A stretch of 64,000 nt of DNA from F1-120-MAGs238 sp964484185 (GTDB taxonomy: Bacteria; Planctomycetota; Phycisphaerae; Phycisphaerales; UBA1924), in assembly GCA_964484185.1 (NCBI GenBank), contig CAZAEQ010000001.1, positions 124,001 through 188,000 of the forward strand. The letters run 5' to 3'. How positions within the stretch are numbered: position 1 is the first letter of the stretch; each line of letters begins with the position of its first letter. The position numbers and the translations under genes were made by a program. Shown piece after piece: positions 18,225-25,514 of the stretch. Below the pieces are notes generated by a model. It was not told where the DNA came from, searched no databases, and saw only the letters and a program-made list of their open reading frames with translations.

Positions 18225-19847
18225 ATGACCCACACCACACCATCATCCGCGCCCGACCTTGTGAAGGTGACCCGCGCCCTCATCTCAGTCTCCGACAAAG
18301 CCGGCATCATCGAATTCGCCAAAGCCCTCGCATCCCACGGCGTCGAAATCATCTCAACCGGCGGCACATCAACCGCTCTCGCCGCCGCCGGCATCAAAGT
18401 CGTCCCCATCGAATCCGTCACCGGCTTCCCCGAAATGATGGACGGCCGCGTCAAAACCCTTCACCCCAAAATCCACGGCGGCCTGCTCGGCCTGCGCGAT
18501 AACCCCGCCCACGCCGCCGCGATGAAGGAACACGCCATCGCCCCGATCGACCTGGTCTGCGTCAACCTCTACCCCTTCGAAAAAACCGTCGCCAAGCCCA
18601 ACGTCGATATTCACGAAGCCATCGAAAACATCGACATCGGCGGCCCATCCATGCTCCGCTCCGCCGCCAAAAACGCTGGATATGTCCTGGTCGTCACCGA
18701 CCCTTCTCAATACCCCGCAGTCATCGCCGAATTGCAATCTAATAACGGCGCAACCACTAAGACCCTCCGCCAGCAATTCGCGGCCATCACGTTCGCCCGC
18801 ACCGCCAGCTACGACGCGGCAATCGCCGCCTATCTCGCGCCCCGCTTCACCGACTCAACCTTCCCATCACTCGCTGGCGTGCGGATGCAGGAAGAACTTC
18901 GCTACGGCGAAAACCCACACCAGACCGCCGCGTTGTATGCCGGTTCGCTCACAGGTGATGTCACCGAAGGCCTGCCGCAGAGCAAGCAATTGCACGGCAA
19001 AGAACTCAGTTACAACAACCTCAACGATGGTGCAGCGGCACTCACGCTCGCCGCCGCACTGGGAAGAAATTCCGGCAACCCCTCCGCCTGCGTCATCAAG
19101 CACGCCAACCCCTGCGGCGCTGCAACCGCTCTCACGATATTCGATGCCATCGATCAGGCCATCGCCGGCGACCCACTCGCCGCATACGGCGGCATCATCG
19201 CGACTTCTCACAAGATCGACATCGCCGCGGCCGAACGCATGTGCACAAAAGAAGTCTTCTTCGAAGTCCTCATCGCGCCAGATTACGATGAGGCTGCCCT
19301 GGGAATCCTCCGCCAACGCTGGCAGAACCTGCGAATCTTGAAAGCTCCCGCAACGGCCTTCAAACAACAATCCGGTTGGGAAGTTCGTTCCATCCCCGGC
19401 GGCGTACTGGTTCAGTCTCGCGATGTAACTCTCGCAACCCTCGCCGAATACCAGCACCGCGCAGGCCCGCATCCAACTGCTCAGCAACTCGCCGCGGCAT
19501 TGTTTCTCGAACCAGTCTGCCGCAGCCTAACCAGCAACGCCGTCTGCATCGGTGGTCCGACAGAGAAGGCCGGAACCACCCGCCTCTTCGGCGCCGGCGC
19601 AGGCCAGATGGACCGCGTCGCCAGCTGCAAACTCGCCGTCTCCAAAGCAGGCGCACTCGCCAAAAACGCAATCGCCTACAGCGATGCATTCTTCCCCTTC
19701 AACGATGGCCCGCAGATCCTGATCGATGCCGGCGTCACATGCCTCATCCACACCGGCGGCAGCAAACGCGACCAGGACACGTTTGATCTGTGTGAGAAGC
19801 ATGGCGTGACGTGCTTGACCACTGGCTTGCGGCATTTCCGGCATTAA
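18225..19847 (+). CDS. purH: Bifunctional AICAR transformylase/IMP cyclohydrolase PurH
   Basis: A 540-residue enzyme carrying out the last two steps of purine synthesis. The N-terminal IMP cyclohydrolase domain (about 15-155) shows RALISVSDKAGI, STGGTSTAL and DGRVKTLHPKIHGGLL. The transformylase domain follows, with RYGENPHQ, LSYNNLNDGAAA, CVIKHANPCG, AYGGIIA and SDAFFPFNDG, and ends in the usual RHFRH. I start it at the ATG at 18225 with GGAGAA upstream; the sequence before it belongs to repeat A. It is a single gene rather than part of a purine cluster. Confidence 0.96.
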   Translation: MTHTTPSSAPDLVKVTRALISVSDKAGIIEFAKALASHGVEIISTGGTSTALAAAGIKVVPIESVTGFPEMMDGRVKTLHPKIHGGLLGLRDNPAHAAAMKEHAIAPIDLVCVNLYPFEKTVAKPNVDIHEAIENIDIGGPSMLRSAAKNAGYVLVVTDPSQYPAVIAELQSNNGATTKTLRQQFAAITFARTASYDAAIAAYLAPRFTDSTFPSLAGVRMQEELRYGENPHQTAALYAGSLTGDVTEGLPQSKQLHGKELSYNNLNDGAAALTLAAALGRNSGNPSACVIKHANPCGAATALTIFDAIDQAIAGDPLAAYGGIIATSHKIDIAAAERMCTKEVFFEVLIAPDYDEAALGILRQRWQNLRILKAPATAFKQQSGWEVRSIPGGVLVQSRDVTLATLAEYQHRAGPHPTAQQLAAALFLEPVCRSLTSNAVCIGGPTEKAGTTRLFGAGAGQMDRVASCKLAVSKAGALAKNAIAYSDAFFPFNDGPQILIDAGVTCLIHTGGSKRDQDTFDLCEKHGVTCLTTGLRHFRH

Positions 19848-19914
19848 ACGTGTCCCGAGCTCGTAGGTTCCCGCAGTCCGGGATCGAGAATCCTGCCGGA
19901 TCCTAACTATCCCG

Positions 19915-20484
19915 TCATTTCATTCCGTCATTGAGTGCCCGCCAGTTCTTGCAGGACCATTGCAGTGACGGGGGCATCGCATCTACCGGCTTTCGCGCCT
20001 TGCAGTAGGCCGCCAGCTTCTTAGCCGCTTCGGCCGCGTCCCGATTGTGCTTCACGCGGGGGCCCTCCTCTGCTTCGTCTGTGTTTCCAGTCTGCAAGAA
20101 CTCGATCCAGTTTTCCAGTCGGTCCTTCGCGAAGATGAACACGGTGCGATCAAACTGCTCCTTCGTAATTCCTTTTCGCTCCGCCTCTTTCCAAAAAATG
20201 GCTTTGAGCGCTTCTCCGTCGGTGCAGTTATCATCACAGTCGGCCCACACCATCAACGTCGTGTGGCCGCCCGCGCTGAGGCATCGAGTGAGTTCCGATG
20301 GCAATTTCTCGATCACCTCTTTGCGGCCACCACAAGCATCAATACGAACGACGTTGCTCCCGGTCCAAGGGCGCAGCCAGTCCGGCTGAAGTGACTTCAT
20401 CAGCCGATTGATGAAGACCTCGTCGATGCTCTCACCCTTCCTGCCTTCGCAGAGGCAGACGATCTGCGTCCTGCTATTCGCCAC
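19915..20484 (-). CDS. TOPRIM/RloB-like partner protein of the adjacent ATPase
   Basis: A 189-residue protein, read from a GTG at 20484 that overlaps the end of the ATPase gene by 11 bases, a sign of coupled translation. The first strand gives IVCLCEGRKGES with an acidic residue at Glu13. A second acidic motif, VWADCDDN, puts Asp82 and Asp84 at the end of a strand, and AKDRLENWIEFL supplies a further Glu. This arrangement resembles the TOPRIM-like nucleases of the RloB/DUF4276/AbiLii group. Such proteins act with ATPase partners in phage defence (AbiL, PARIS-like pairs). Longer upstream reading of the same frame lies inside the ATPase gene. The fold call is an inference from motifs. Confidence 0.65.
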   Translation of the reverse strand: MANSRTQIVCLCEGRKGESIDEVFINRLMKSLQPDWLRPWTGSNVVRIDACGGRKEVIEKLPSELTRCLSAGGHTTLMVWADCDDNCTDGEALKAIFWKEAERKGITKEQFDRTVFIFAKDRLENWIEFLQTGNTDEAEEGPRVKHNRDAAEAAKKLAAYCKARKPVDAMPPSLQWSCKNWRALNDGMK

Positions 20485-21589
20485 GGGCCCACCCCCTTGC
20501 GATCGCCTCACCCGCAGACATCCCCTCGGGAACTTTGAGCGGTCCAATCCGTGTGGGTGACGTGTGATTGTCTCGCCAAAGATAGCGCCCGTTAGCGTCA
20601 CCGCTATTGCTAAGTATTTCTGGGTGATGTGAGACCAGCACAAGCTGGTGCTTCGCGTCAAGAAGTTCCCGCATGGAAAGTACCCACGGCTGAAGTTCCG
20701 GCAAGCCAACGAAATTGTCAGGTTCATCAAGCATGACTGTCCGCGCAATTCCCGCTTCCAACGCCGCATGCACCATGTACAGACCGATCAACGCCCGTTC
20801 TCCGTCAGAAAGCTGGTCAAAGAACAGGAGCGTTGGCTTTCCCGCCTCACTTTCGAACCGCAATTGCAGGGCCTTGGTGTTCATGCCCGCGTCAACCAAT
20901 TTGAACGACTTGAAATCAGGCCAGACAGCCCGCAGCGCCTCGCGCAACGCGTCAGTCCACTCCTGCTCCTGGGCCAATGAGCGGTACCACGATGTGAGTC
21001 TAATCATCGATAGATCAGGATGCTTTGCTTCGGCTTTGCTCTCGCGCTCCATGCTGCGCGGATTCGGACGTAGAATTAACAGCTTGGCAATCTCCTCCTG
21101 CAGGAGTGAGAGCTTGCTGATGTTGACACCCCGCGGCTGGATCACCGCGAGCGCAGCCTGCCGCCAATCAAGCGGGAAGGTGGCTTGGGCGCCACCCGCC
21201 TTCTCAAATGCCACGCCTTCGAGGTCACGCTTGAAGAGCAGCTTGCCATCGCAACGTGCGTGCTCCTTAATGATTCGGGGTTTCTCGTCGTCTTCCTGCT
21301 GTTCAATGTGCAGGAGGTACTCAAACATATGGCCATCCACGCTCAGGCCTAGCTCAAACTCCTGGATCTTGCTGTCTAGCCAGTTTGTGAATTCCAAGTG
21401 GGACACATCCTGATCACCGTCCCCGCCAAGAAGCCCGGCACCGGTGCCGAGATTACGTATCAGTCGCACAGCATCGAAAACCGAGCTCTTGCCCGCCCCG
21501 TTTGGCCCACAAAGCACACCGAAAGAGTCAAACTTTGTGTCGAAGGCCACCAGGCAGCGGAAGTTGTTCGCATAAAGTCGAGTGATCAT
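20474..21589 (-). CDS. ABC/SMC-type AAA ATPase of a two-gene defence-like module
   Basis: A 371-residue ATPase. The N-terminus MITRLYANNFRCLVAFD is the usual first strand of AAA_15/AAA_21 (OLD/RecF-like) proteins. Walker A is GPNGAGKSS (about 28-36), the signature is LSDGER (about 256), Walker B is VMLDEPDNF, and the switch is LVSHH. The middle part carries no coiled coil or nuclease domain. AGGA lies eight bases before the ATG. Its gene overlaps the TOPRIM-like gene, so the two proteins probably act as one complex in which the ATPase senses or gates the partner. Known systems with such pairs guard against phage; direct evidence is lacking here. Confidence 0.85.
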   Translation of the reverse strand: MITRLYANNFRCLVAFDTKFDSFGVLCGPNGAGKSSVFDAVRLIRNLGTGAGLLGGDGDQDVSHLEFTNWLDSKIQEFELGLSVDGHMFEYLLHIEQQEDDEKPRIIKEHARCDGKLLFKRDLEGVAFEKAGGAQATFPLDWRQAALAVIQPRGVNISKLSLLQEEIAKLLILRPNPRSMERESKAEAKHPDLSMIRLTSWYRSLAQEQEWTDALREALRAVWPDFKSFKLVDAGMNTKALQLRFESEAGKPTLLFFDQLSDGERALIGLYMVHAALEAGIARTVMLDEPDNFVGLPELQPWVLSMRELLDAKHQLVLVSHHPEILSNSGDANGRYLWRDNHTSPTRIGPLKVPEGMSAGEAIARGWARGE

Positions 21590-21787
21590 GCCAATATCCT
21601 ATTTGGGTTCAAAGTTTGCGTCGATCGTTCCTGTGTTATGCTGAAGTTACTGTCATCGATGATTCCAAATATTCGACACATTTGAGTGACTATACGCCTG
21701 CTCCCATTCTATCTCGTTTCCGGCGTAATTTGGTCAAACCGCAGGTATCCCGAAACATGACCGAGTGTGTTGCCCTTGCTCAAAGCG

Positions 21788-21827
21788 GCCTCCGGCAAGA
21801 GACAGCGATGCGTTCTTGCCGGAGGCC
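21788..21827. other. Perfect 14-bp stem-loop between defence genes
   Basis: Positions 21788-21801 and 21814-21827 are exact reverse complements around a 12-nt loop. It lies 18 bp downstream of the AIPR-like gene and upstream of the ATPase gene. The strand is very stable, but no T-run follows on the reverse strand, so it may be an attenuating or transcript-stabilising hairpin rather than a classical terminator. Confidence 0.7.
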
Positions 21828-21844
21828 TTGAGACTTTGATTGCG

Positions 21845-23296
21845 TTATCGATGCGCCGAAGCGCGGGCGGATGCCGCCGCCTGCGCAAACTGCAATACCG
21901 CAAAATCATGCGATGCAGGGTTCTTCGAAATTTTCTGAGGATCCCATTTTGCCATTTCCAGCACAAGGTGAAATGAGTTAGCAATTGACGGAAGTACGCT
22001 TTTTACGAATTCCTCGGGCGAGCCATCCACTTTCCATCTCACACGCCCTCGATTCACTTCCATCAAGCCCTTGAGCCCGTAGACCAACGGGACAATCAAG
22101 CCCTCTGGGTAGGAACATGGCTTGGAGCCATTCCTTGCTTTGACGAGTCGCCTCATGAATGGTGTCGTTGGAGCGGTTGCCGTGTATCCGTGCACGTCCT
22201 TGCCTGCTGAGATGGCGTCTTTTCGACCTTCGGGGTCAAACAACTTCACAATGGGGTTTGCTCGAAATCGTCTGTTCGCCTGGTTGTAAGCGTCAGGGAA
22301 CTCCTCATAGATCAAGTCGTAGAGCTCCGGTAAATCGCCAGCAATTTTCAGCGCGCTGCGGACCCCCTCGTGGATCAGCATGCGCCTGCCGCCTGCGATC
22401 TCCTCAGAGATGTTGTCCAGCACCATCAACTCTTCAAACCGTCGTTGGCACTCACCCTTATTGCGATAGATGTTCTGAGCGGACACCGTCATGCCCTCTG
22501 GAATCCCTCCGCTTTCCGCTAGAAGATTCAGCGGGATCCAAGCGAGCGCTACAAGGTCTCGCGGTCTGATCGGACGGGTCTCGTCTTCGTCCTCCCATGT
22601 ATTTGGTTTCCATTCCGTTCGCGCTTGAATACTCTCGGGGACTTGGGATTTGAGTTCCTCAAAGAGCCCCTTCTTGTTGGCCGCCGCCTCGTTGGGAAGT
22701 TGAACATTATTGTTACGCGCCGAACAAATCTCGATGAGTGCCGATTGGAATGCGTCAACGACTTCATCCTCCCCCGAAGACGGCATGAGCAACTCCAACG
22801 GGATCAGCGTGTTGAACTGTTCTTTAGATGACTCTACCTGTTCAGCGAATTCGGGCCAAGTCGATACGAGGTCGTCCCATGACTTCACGCCTCGGACGGC
22901 AGAATCCCCCGCTACCGCCCGAAGCATGTGCAAAGCGATCGCGAGCAAATTGTGCCCGCCATCAAGCACGCCTTCAACCGACGGGTCACTGAACGAAATT
23001 CGGTAACGGTTGCGCTGAAGCTCCTCTGCAGATGACAATCCGAGCAAGATCCCTTTTGACTTGTGTAAGAATGATTCGGGAGTCTTGTCCAGAGACGCGA
23101 GCACATCTCTAGTCACACGATTTACGCGTGCAGATCGCGGATTCGGTGCCAGGGCCTCTTTGTGAATCAGCGGCAGCAGATGCTTCATCTGCACGGTGCC
23201 CACCACGCGCGTGATTAGGCTATCAGAAGTACCATCCCCGCTCTTTGCAAGCGTGGCACATTCAGCAAACCGAATAATAAAGGGTTCTACGGACAT
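21845..23296 (-). CDS. AIPR/DGQHR-like protein in a defence-like island
   Basis: A protein of about 483 residues without signal peptide. The region around residues 75-120 reads HKSKGILLGLS, then VEGVLDGGHNLLAIAL. This matches the arrangement seen in abortive-infection AIPR proteins and DndB-like DGQHR proteins, in which a Gly-Ile strand is followed by DGGH or DGQH. The remainder is helical and soluble, without nuclease motifs I can name. GGAG lies seven bases before the ATG at 23296; an ATG at 23308 is the alternative. It has its own candidate promoter and a leader with three direct repeats. The neighbouring ATPase-TOPRIM pair supports a defence role, which remains an inference. Confidence 0.6.
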   Translation of the reverse strand: MSVEPFIIRFAECATLAKSGDGTSDSLITRVVGTVQMKHLLPLIHKEALAPNPRSARVNRVTRDVLASLDKTPESFLHKSKGILLGLSSAEELQRNRYRISFSDPSVEGVLDGGHNLLAIALHMLRAVAGDSAVRGVKSWDDLVSTWPEFAEQVESSKEQFNTLIPLELLMPSSGEDEVVDAFQSALIEICSARNNNVQLPNEAAANKKGLFEELKSQVPESIQARTEWKPNTWEDEDETRPIRPRDLVALAWIPLNLLAESGGIPEGMTVSAQNIYRNKGECQRRFEELMVLDNISEEIAGGRRMLIHEGVRSALKIAGDLPELYDLIYEEFPDAYNQANRRFRANPIVKLFDPEGRKDAISAGKDVHGYTATAPTTPFMRRLVKARNGSKPCSYPEGLIVPLVYGLKGLMEVNRGRVRWKVDGSPEEFVKSVLPSIANSFHLVLEMAKWDPQKISKNPASHDFAVLQFAQAAASARASAHR

Positions 23297-23364
23297 CAAA
23301 TACTCCATTGCTCATTCCGAGGAGGATGGAGACCGGTCCGCGCAGAGAGAACACTGACAAGCGG

Positions 23365-23427
23365 CCCATCCGGGCAACTGCAGGTTTGCCCCCATCCGGG
23401 AGCACACGGGCCGGAACCCATTCCGGG
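23365..23427 (-). repeat. Three direct repeats at 26-nt spacing in the AIPR-like gene leader
   Basis: CCCATCCGGG occurs at 23365 and 23391 and CCCATTCCGGG at 23417, so the starts are exactly 26 nt apart. Each unit is a partial palindrome (CCC...GGG). They lie between the candidate promoter and the start codon, a position fit for binding of a regulator along one face of DNA or for hairpins in the leader transcript. Confidence 0.65.
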
Positions 23428-23460
23428 TTCCTCAGACGCGGTCTCTCGACCGCAACATAT

Positions 23461-23490
23461 AGGTTATCCCGACCACAACCCCTCAGTCAA
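23461..23490 (-). promoter_or_regulatory. Candidate sigma-70-type promoter for the AIPR-like gene
   Basis: On the reverse strand TTGACT (23490-23485) and TAACCT (23466-23461) are separated by 18 nt. The predicted transcript would have a leader of about 155 nt containing the direct repeats. This is a match by eye only. Confidence 0.4.
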
Positions 23491-23624
23491 GCTACCAACA
23501 GTTTGCATCTATCAATTGATCACTTCATGTAAATGGGGCCGCTCACGCGTGCCATTCCGAGCCTGTTTCTTTCTCGCGGCAGATTCCCGCGATCAGTGCC
23601 TTACTCAAAGAAATCCATGAACAC

Positions 23625-24092
23625 ATGAAAGGACGCCCAGAAGGAGAAGTAGCCGAAGAAGACCTTTGGAACAACATCACCTTCCGCGTCCCCGTTCCCT
23701 TGCCGCGAGAAATCGCGATCGACCTTCTCGATCGAAATATGTGTGCGCATGTCCTTGGGCACTCATGGCAACTTGAAGAGGTTTGGTGGCGACTTGCTTC
23801 TGAAATTCCAGAAGCCGCACACAACCTTGCCCACTACCGCTATACACGTCCTGAGTTCGAGTGGCATCACATCGAGGAAATACTCCATCAGTTCCCCTGG
23901 GACGAGATCCTCCAGCAACTAGCCCACACAGCCCCTTCATCGCCCGACAAAGCCGAACACCTCTGCGCCTTAGTGCGCAAGAAGACCGAGCGCAGCGAAA
24001 TCGAATCAGAACGCATCCTCCGCCCGCACAAATCACTCGACCCAACATTCGCAACCGCATGGCACCGCAACCCGCCCAGCAGCACCTCATGA
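23625..24092 (+). CDS. Hypothetical protein, possibly 5'-truncated
   Basis: A 155-residue soluble protein rich in Trp, His and acidic residues (LGHSWQLEEVWWRLASEIPEA is cut here: key stretch SWQLEEVWWRL). I do not recognise a family. The frame stays open upstream of the ATG at 23625 back to a TGA near 23517, and reads plausibly (RQIPAISALLKEIHEH), but holds no ATG there and no ribosome site. Either the gene starts at the poor ATG or it is the remainder of a longer gene. It faces away from the AIPR-like gene and is followed by dispersed repeats. Confidence 0.5.
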   Translation: MKGRPEGEVAEEDLWNNITFRVPVPLPREIAIDLLDRNMCAHVLGHSWQLEEVWWRLASEIPEAAHNLAHYRYTRPEFEWHHIEEILHQFPWDEILQQLAHTAPSSPDKAEHLCALVRKKTERSEIESERILRPHKSLDPTFATAWHRNPPSSTS

Positions 24093-24152
24093 ATGACAAC
24101 ACTCATTCAATGAATTCTCTCCCTCCTCTCTCTCCACTCTCTCTAGCCTTTG

Positions 24153-24275
24153 CATCCCAGCGGGATGCTCGAAAGTTGCCAGAGGTTGACCACGCTCTGG
24201 TGGTCCACCTCTGGAAAGCAAGCCCCTCCATCCTCTAATTTCTTATTGCATCGCACCCCAGCGCGGGTGCACGAG
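24153..24275 (+). repeat. Dispersed three-hairpin repeat, copy B
   Basis: It opens with CATCCCAGCGGGATG and AAGTTGCCAG, has a central hairpin (CCAGAGGTTGACCA paired with TGGTCCACCTCTGG), and closes with GCACCCCAGCGCGGGTGCACGAG. It is the same design as copy A with a diverged centre. Confidence 0.7.
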
Positions 24276-24296
24276 TCTCGCCAACTTTCACCATCT

Positions 24297-24390
24297 CGTG
24301 CACCCGCGCTGGGGTGCAATACAAGACAGAAGAGCCTCTCCCAGAGGTGCCAAGCCGCCACTGGCAACGATCGTTCATCCCGCTGGGATG
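24297..24390 (-). repeat. Dispersed three-hairpin repeat, copy C, inverted relative to copy B
   Basis: It reads CGTGCACCCGCGCTGGGGTGC first and CATCCCGCTGGGATG last, i.e. the reverse of copy B, only 21 bp away. The pair therefore forms a long imperfect inverted repeat, a layout like the BIME pairs of REP elements. Confidence 0.7.
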
Positions 24391-24520
24391 GAAAATCCCC
24401 CAGCACACTCAAACCTAAACGCGCACCCACCTCGGCCGCCCCGGGGGAAAAGAGGTGGGCACAGATCACCACCCATCATAAACTATATCTATCACAACAT
24501 ATCTAACGACCACACTGCCT

Positions 24521-24582
24521 CAGCCCATAAAATGGGCTGGCGATGGTTGCCAGTGGCGCAGCCTCTGGTAAAGCCCTCACTG
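24521..24582 (+). repeat. Diverged copy of the dispersed repeat
   Basis: The palindrome CAGCCCATAAAATGGGCTG is followed by GCGATGGTTGCCAG and CTCTGGTAA, the same order as the first two parts of copies A and B. The third hairpin is missing or runs into the low-complexity tract. Confidence 0.45.
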
Positions 24583-24701
24583 CCATCTCTTCCTGCCAAG
24601 CGCAGCGCTTCCTCAGAAAAAAAGTCGCGAGGAGCGACTGAAATCAAGTCTTCTGTCTTTGGGGATGGAGGTCGCAGGAGGAAGGTCCGCCTTCCTCTTG
24701 C

Positions 24702-24917
24702 ACTGCACCCCCCCCCCCCCCCCCCTCCCCCCCCCACCCCCCCCCCCCCACCCCCCCGCCCCACCCCCCCCCCCCCCCTCCCTCCCCCACAGTTTTTTCC
24801 TCCGCTCCCCCCTCACCCCTCCCATCCAACCCGGCCACACCCCCTCCGACAAAACAACACACCCCACCCCCCCACCCACCCCACCCCCCCCAGCCCACAC
24901 ACAACAANNNNNNNNNN
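24702..24917. other. Poly-C/low-complexity tract ending in a 10-N assembly gap
   Basis: Nearly uninterrupted C with a few T and A from about 24706 to 24900, then ten N at 24908-24917. The C tract is very probably low-quality contig end sequence. Order and distance across the gap should not be trusted. From the gap to 25508 I see no gene apart from the palindrome described separately; open frames there are Pro/Ser-rich and lack coding character. Confidence 0.8.
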
Positions 24918-25247
24918 CCATCGGACACCTTGCGCCCTATTTTTGTCCGGTACAGATTTTTACCGCAATTCACCTTGACCCATGCCGAACGACCTGGTAA
25001 GCTGCACCCATGAAAACCAAACCCTGCCAACCCCGCCGCCAAACCTCCTCTGCCAGTGCCGAACCCAAGTTCCGCTCGCACCAACCCTCGATTTCAACAC
25101 AGAAACCCAAGGGTGCCACGATCGGTGGCACTCTTCAATCCCGTGGCCCCCATCAACTTTCTCTTCCATCTTGTCTCCTGCCCAACTGCTCTTCAGCTCC
25201 ACTCCCTCGCCCCTTGGGCACGCCACCCTCGTTTTTGACTCAAAAAC

Positions 25248-25307
25248 GAAAGGCGCTCAGATGCTCACCTAAAAAGTGAGCACCTTTGAAAAAAGTGAGC
25301 GCCTTTC
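25248..25307. repeat. Nested palindrome (hairpin within hairpin)
   Basis: Outer arms GAAAGGCGCTCA (25248-25259) and TGAGCGCCTTTC (25296-25307) are perfect complements. Inside lies a second hairpin, TGCTCACC...GTGAGCA (25262-25282). AAAAACGAA flanks both sides. It stands about 200 bp upstream of the LEPR-XLL gene. Confidence 0.75.
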
Positions 25308-25514
25308 GATTCTGACCTAAAAACGAACTTTCACCCTCGCGGCACGCCGTCCACACCTCCACCTCGCCCCAACACTCAACTACACAGTTCACCCGCCTCC
25401 AGCAGGCCCCGCCATCCCAACGTCCTTTCACTCCAAAAACAAACTCCGCTGCAACTCCAAGTACCCATAACCGGTACATTCCTTTGCGTCACGACGCGAA
25501 AAAGGGGTATGTCC

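Noticed and set aside
23365..23427. CRISPR-like array
   Set aside because: Repeats are only 10-11 nt with 15-16-nt spacers, just three units, and no cas genes.
24298..25000. Pro/His-rich frames across the poly-C tract
   Set aside because: They arise from the homopolymer and span the N gap; no start site or protein-like composition.
25010..25279. 89-codon frame beginning MKTKPCQPRR
   Set aside because: Ser/Pro/Arg-rich sequence without family features and ending in the palindrome; no ribosome site.
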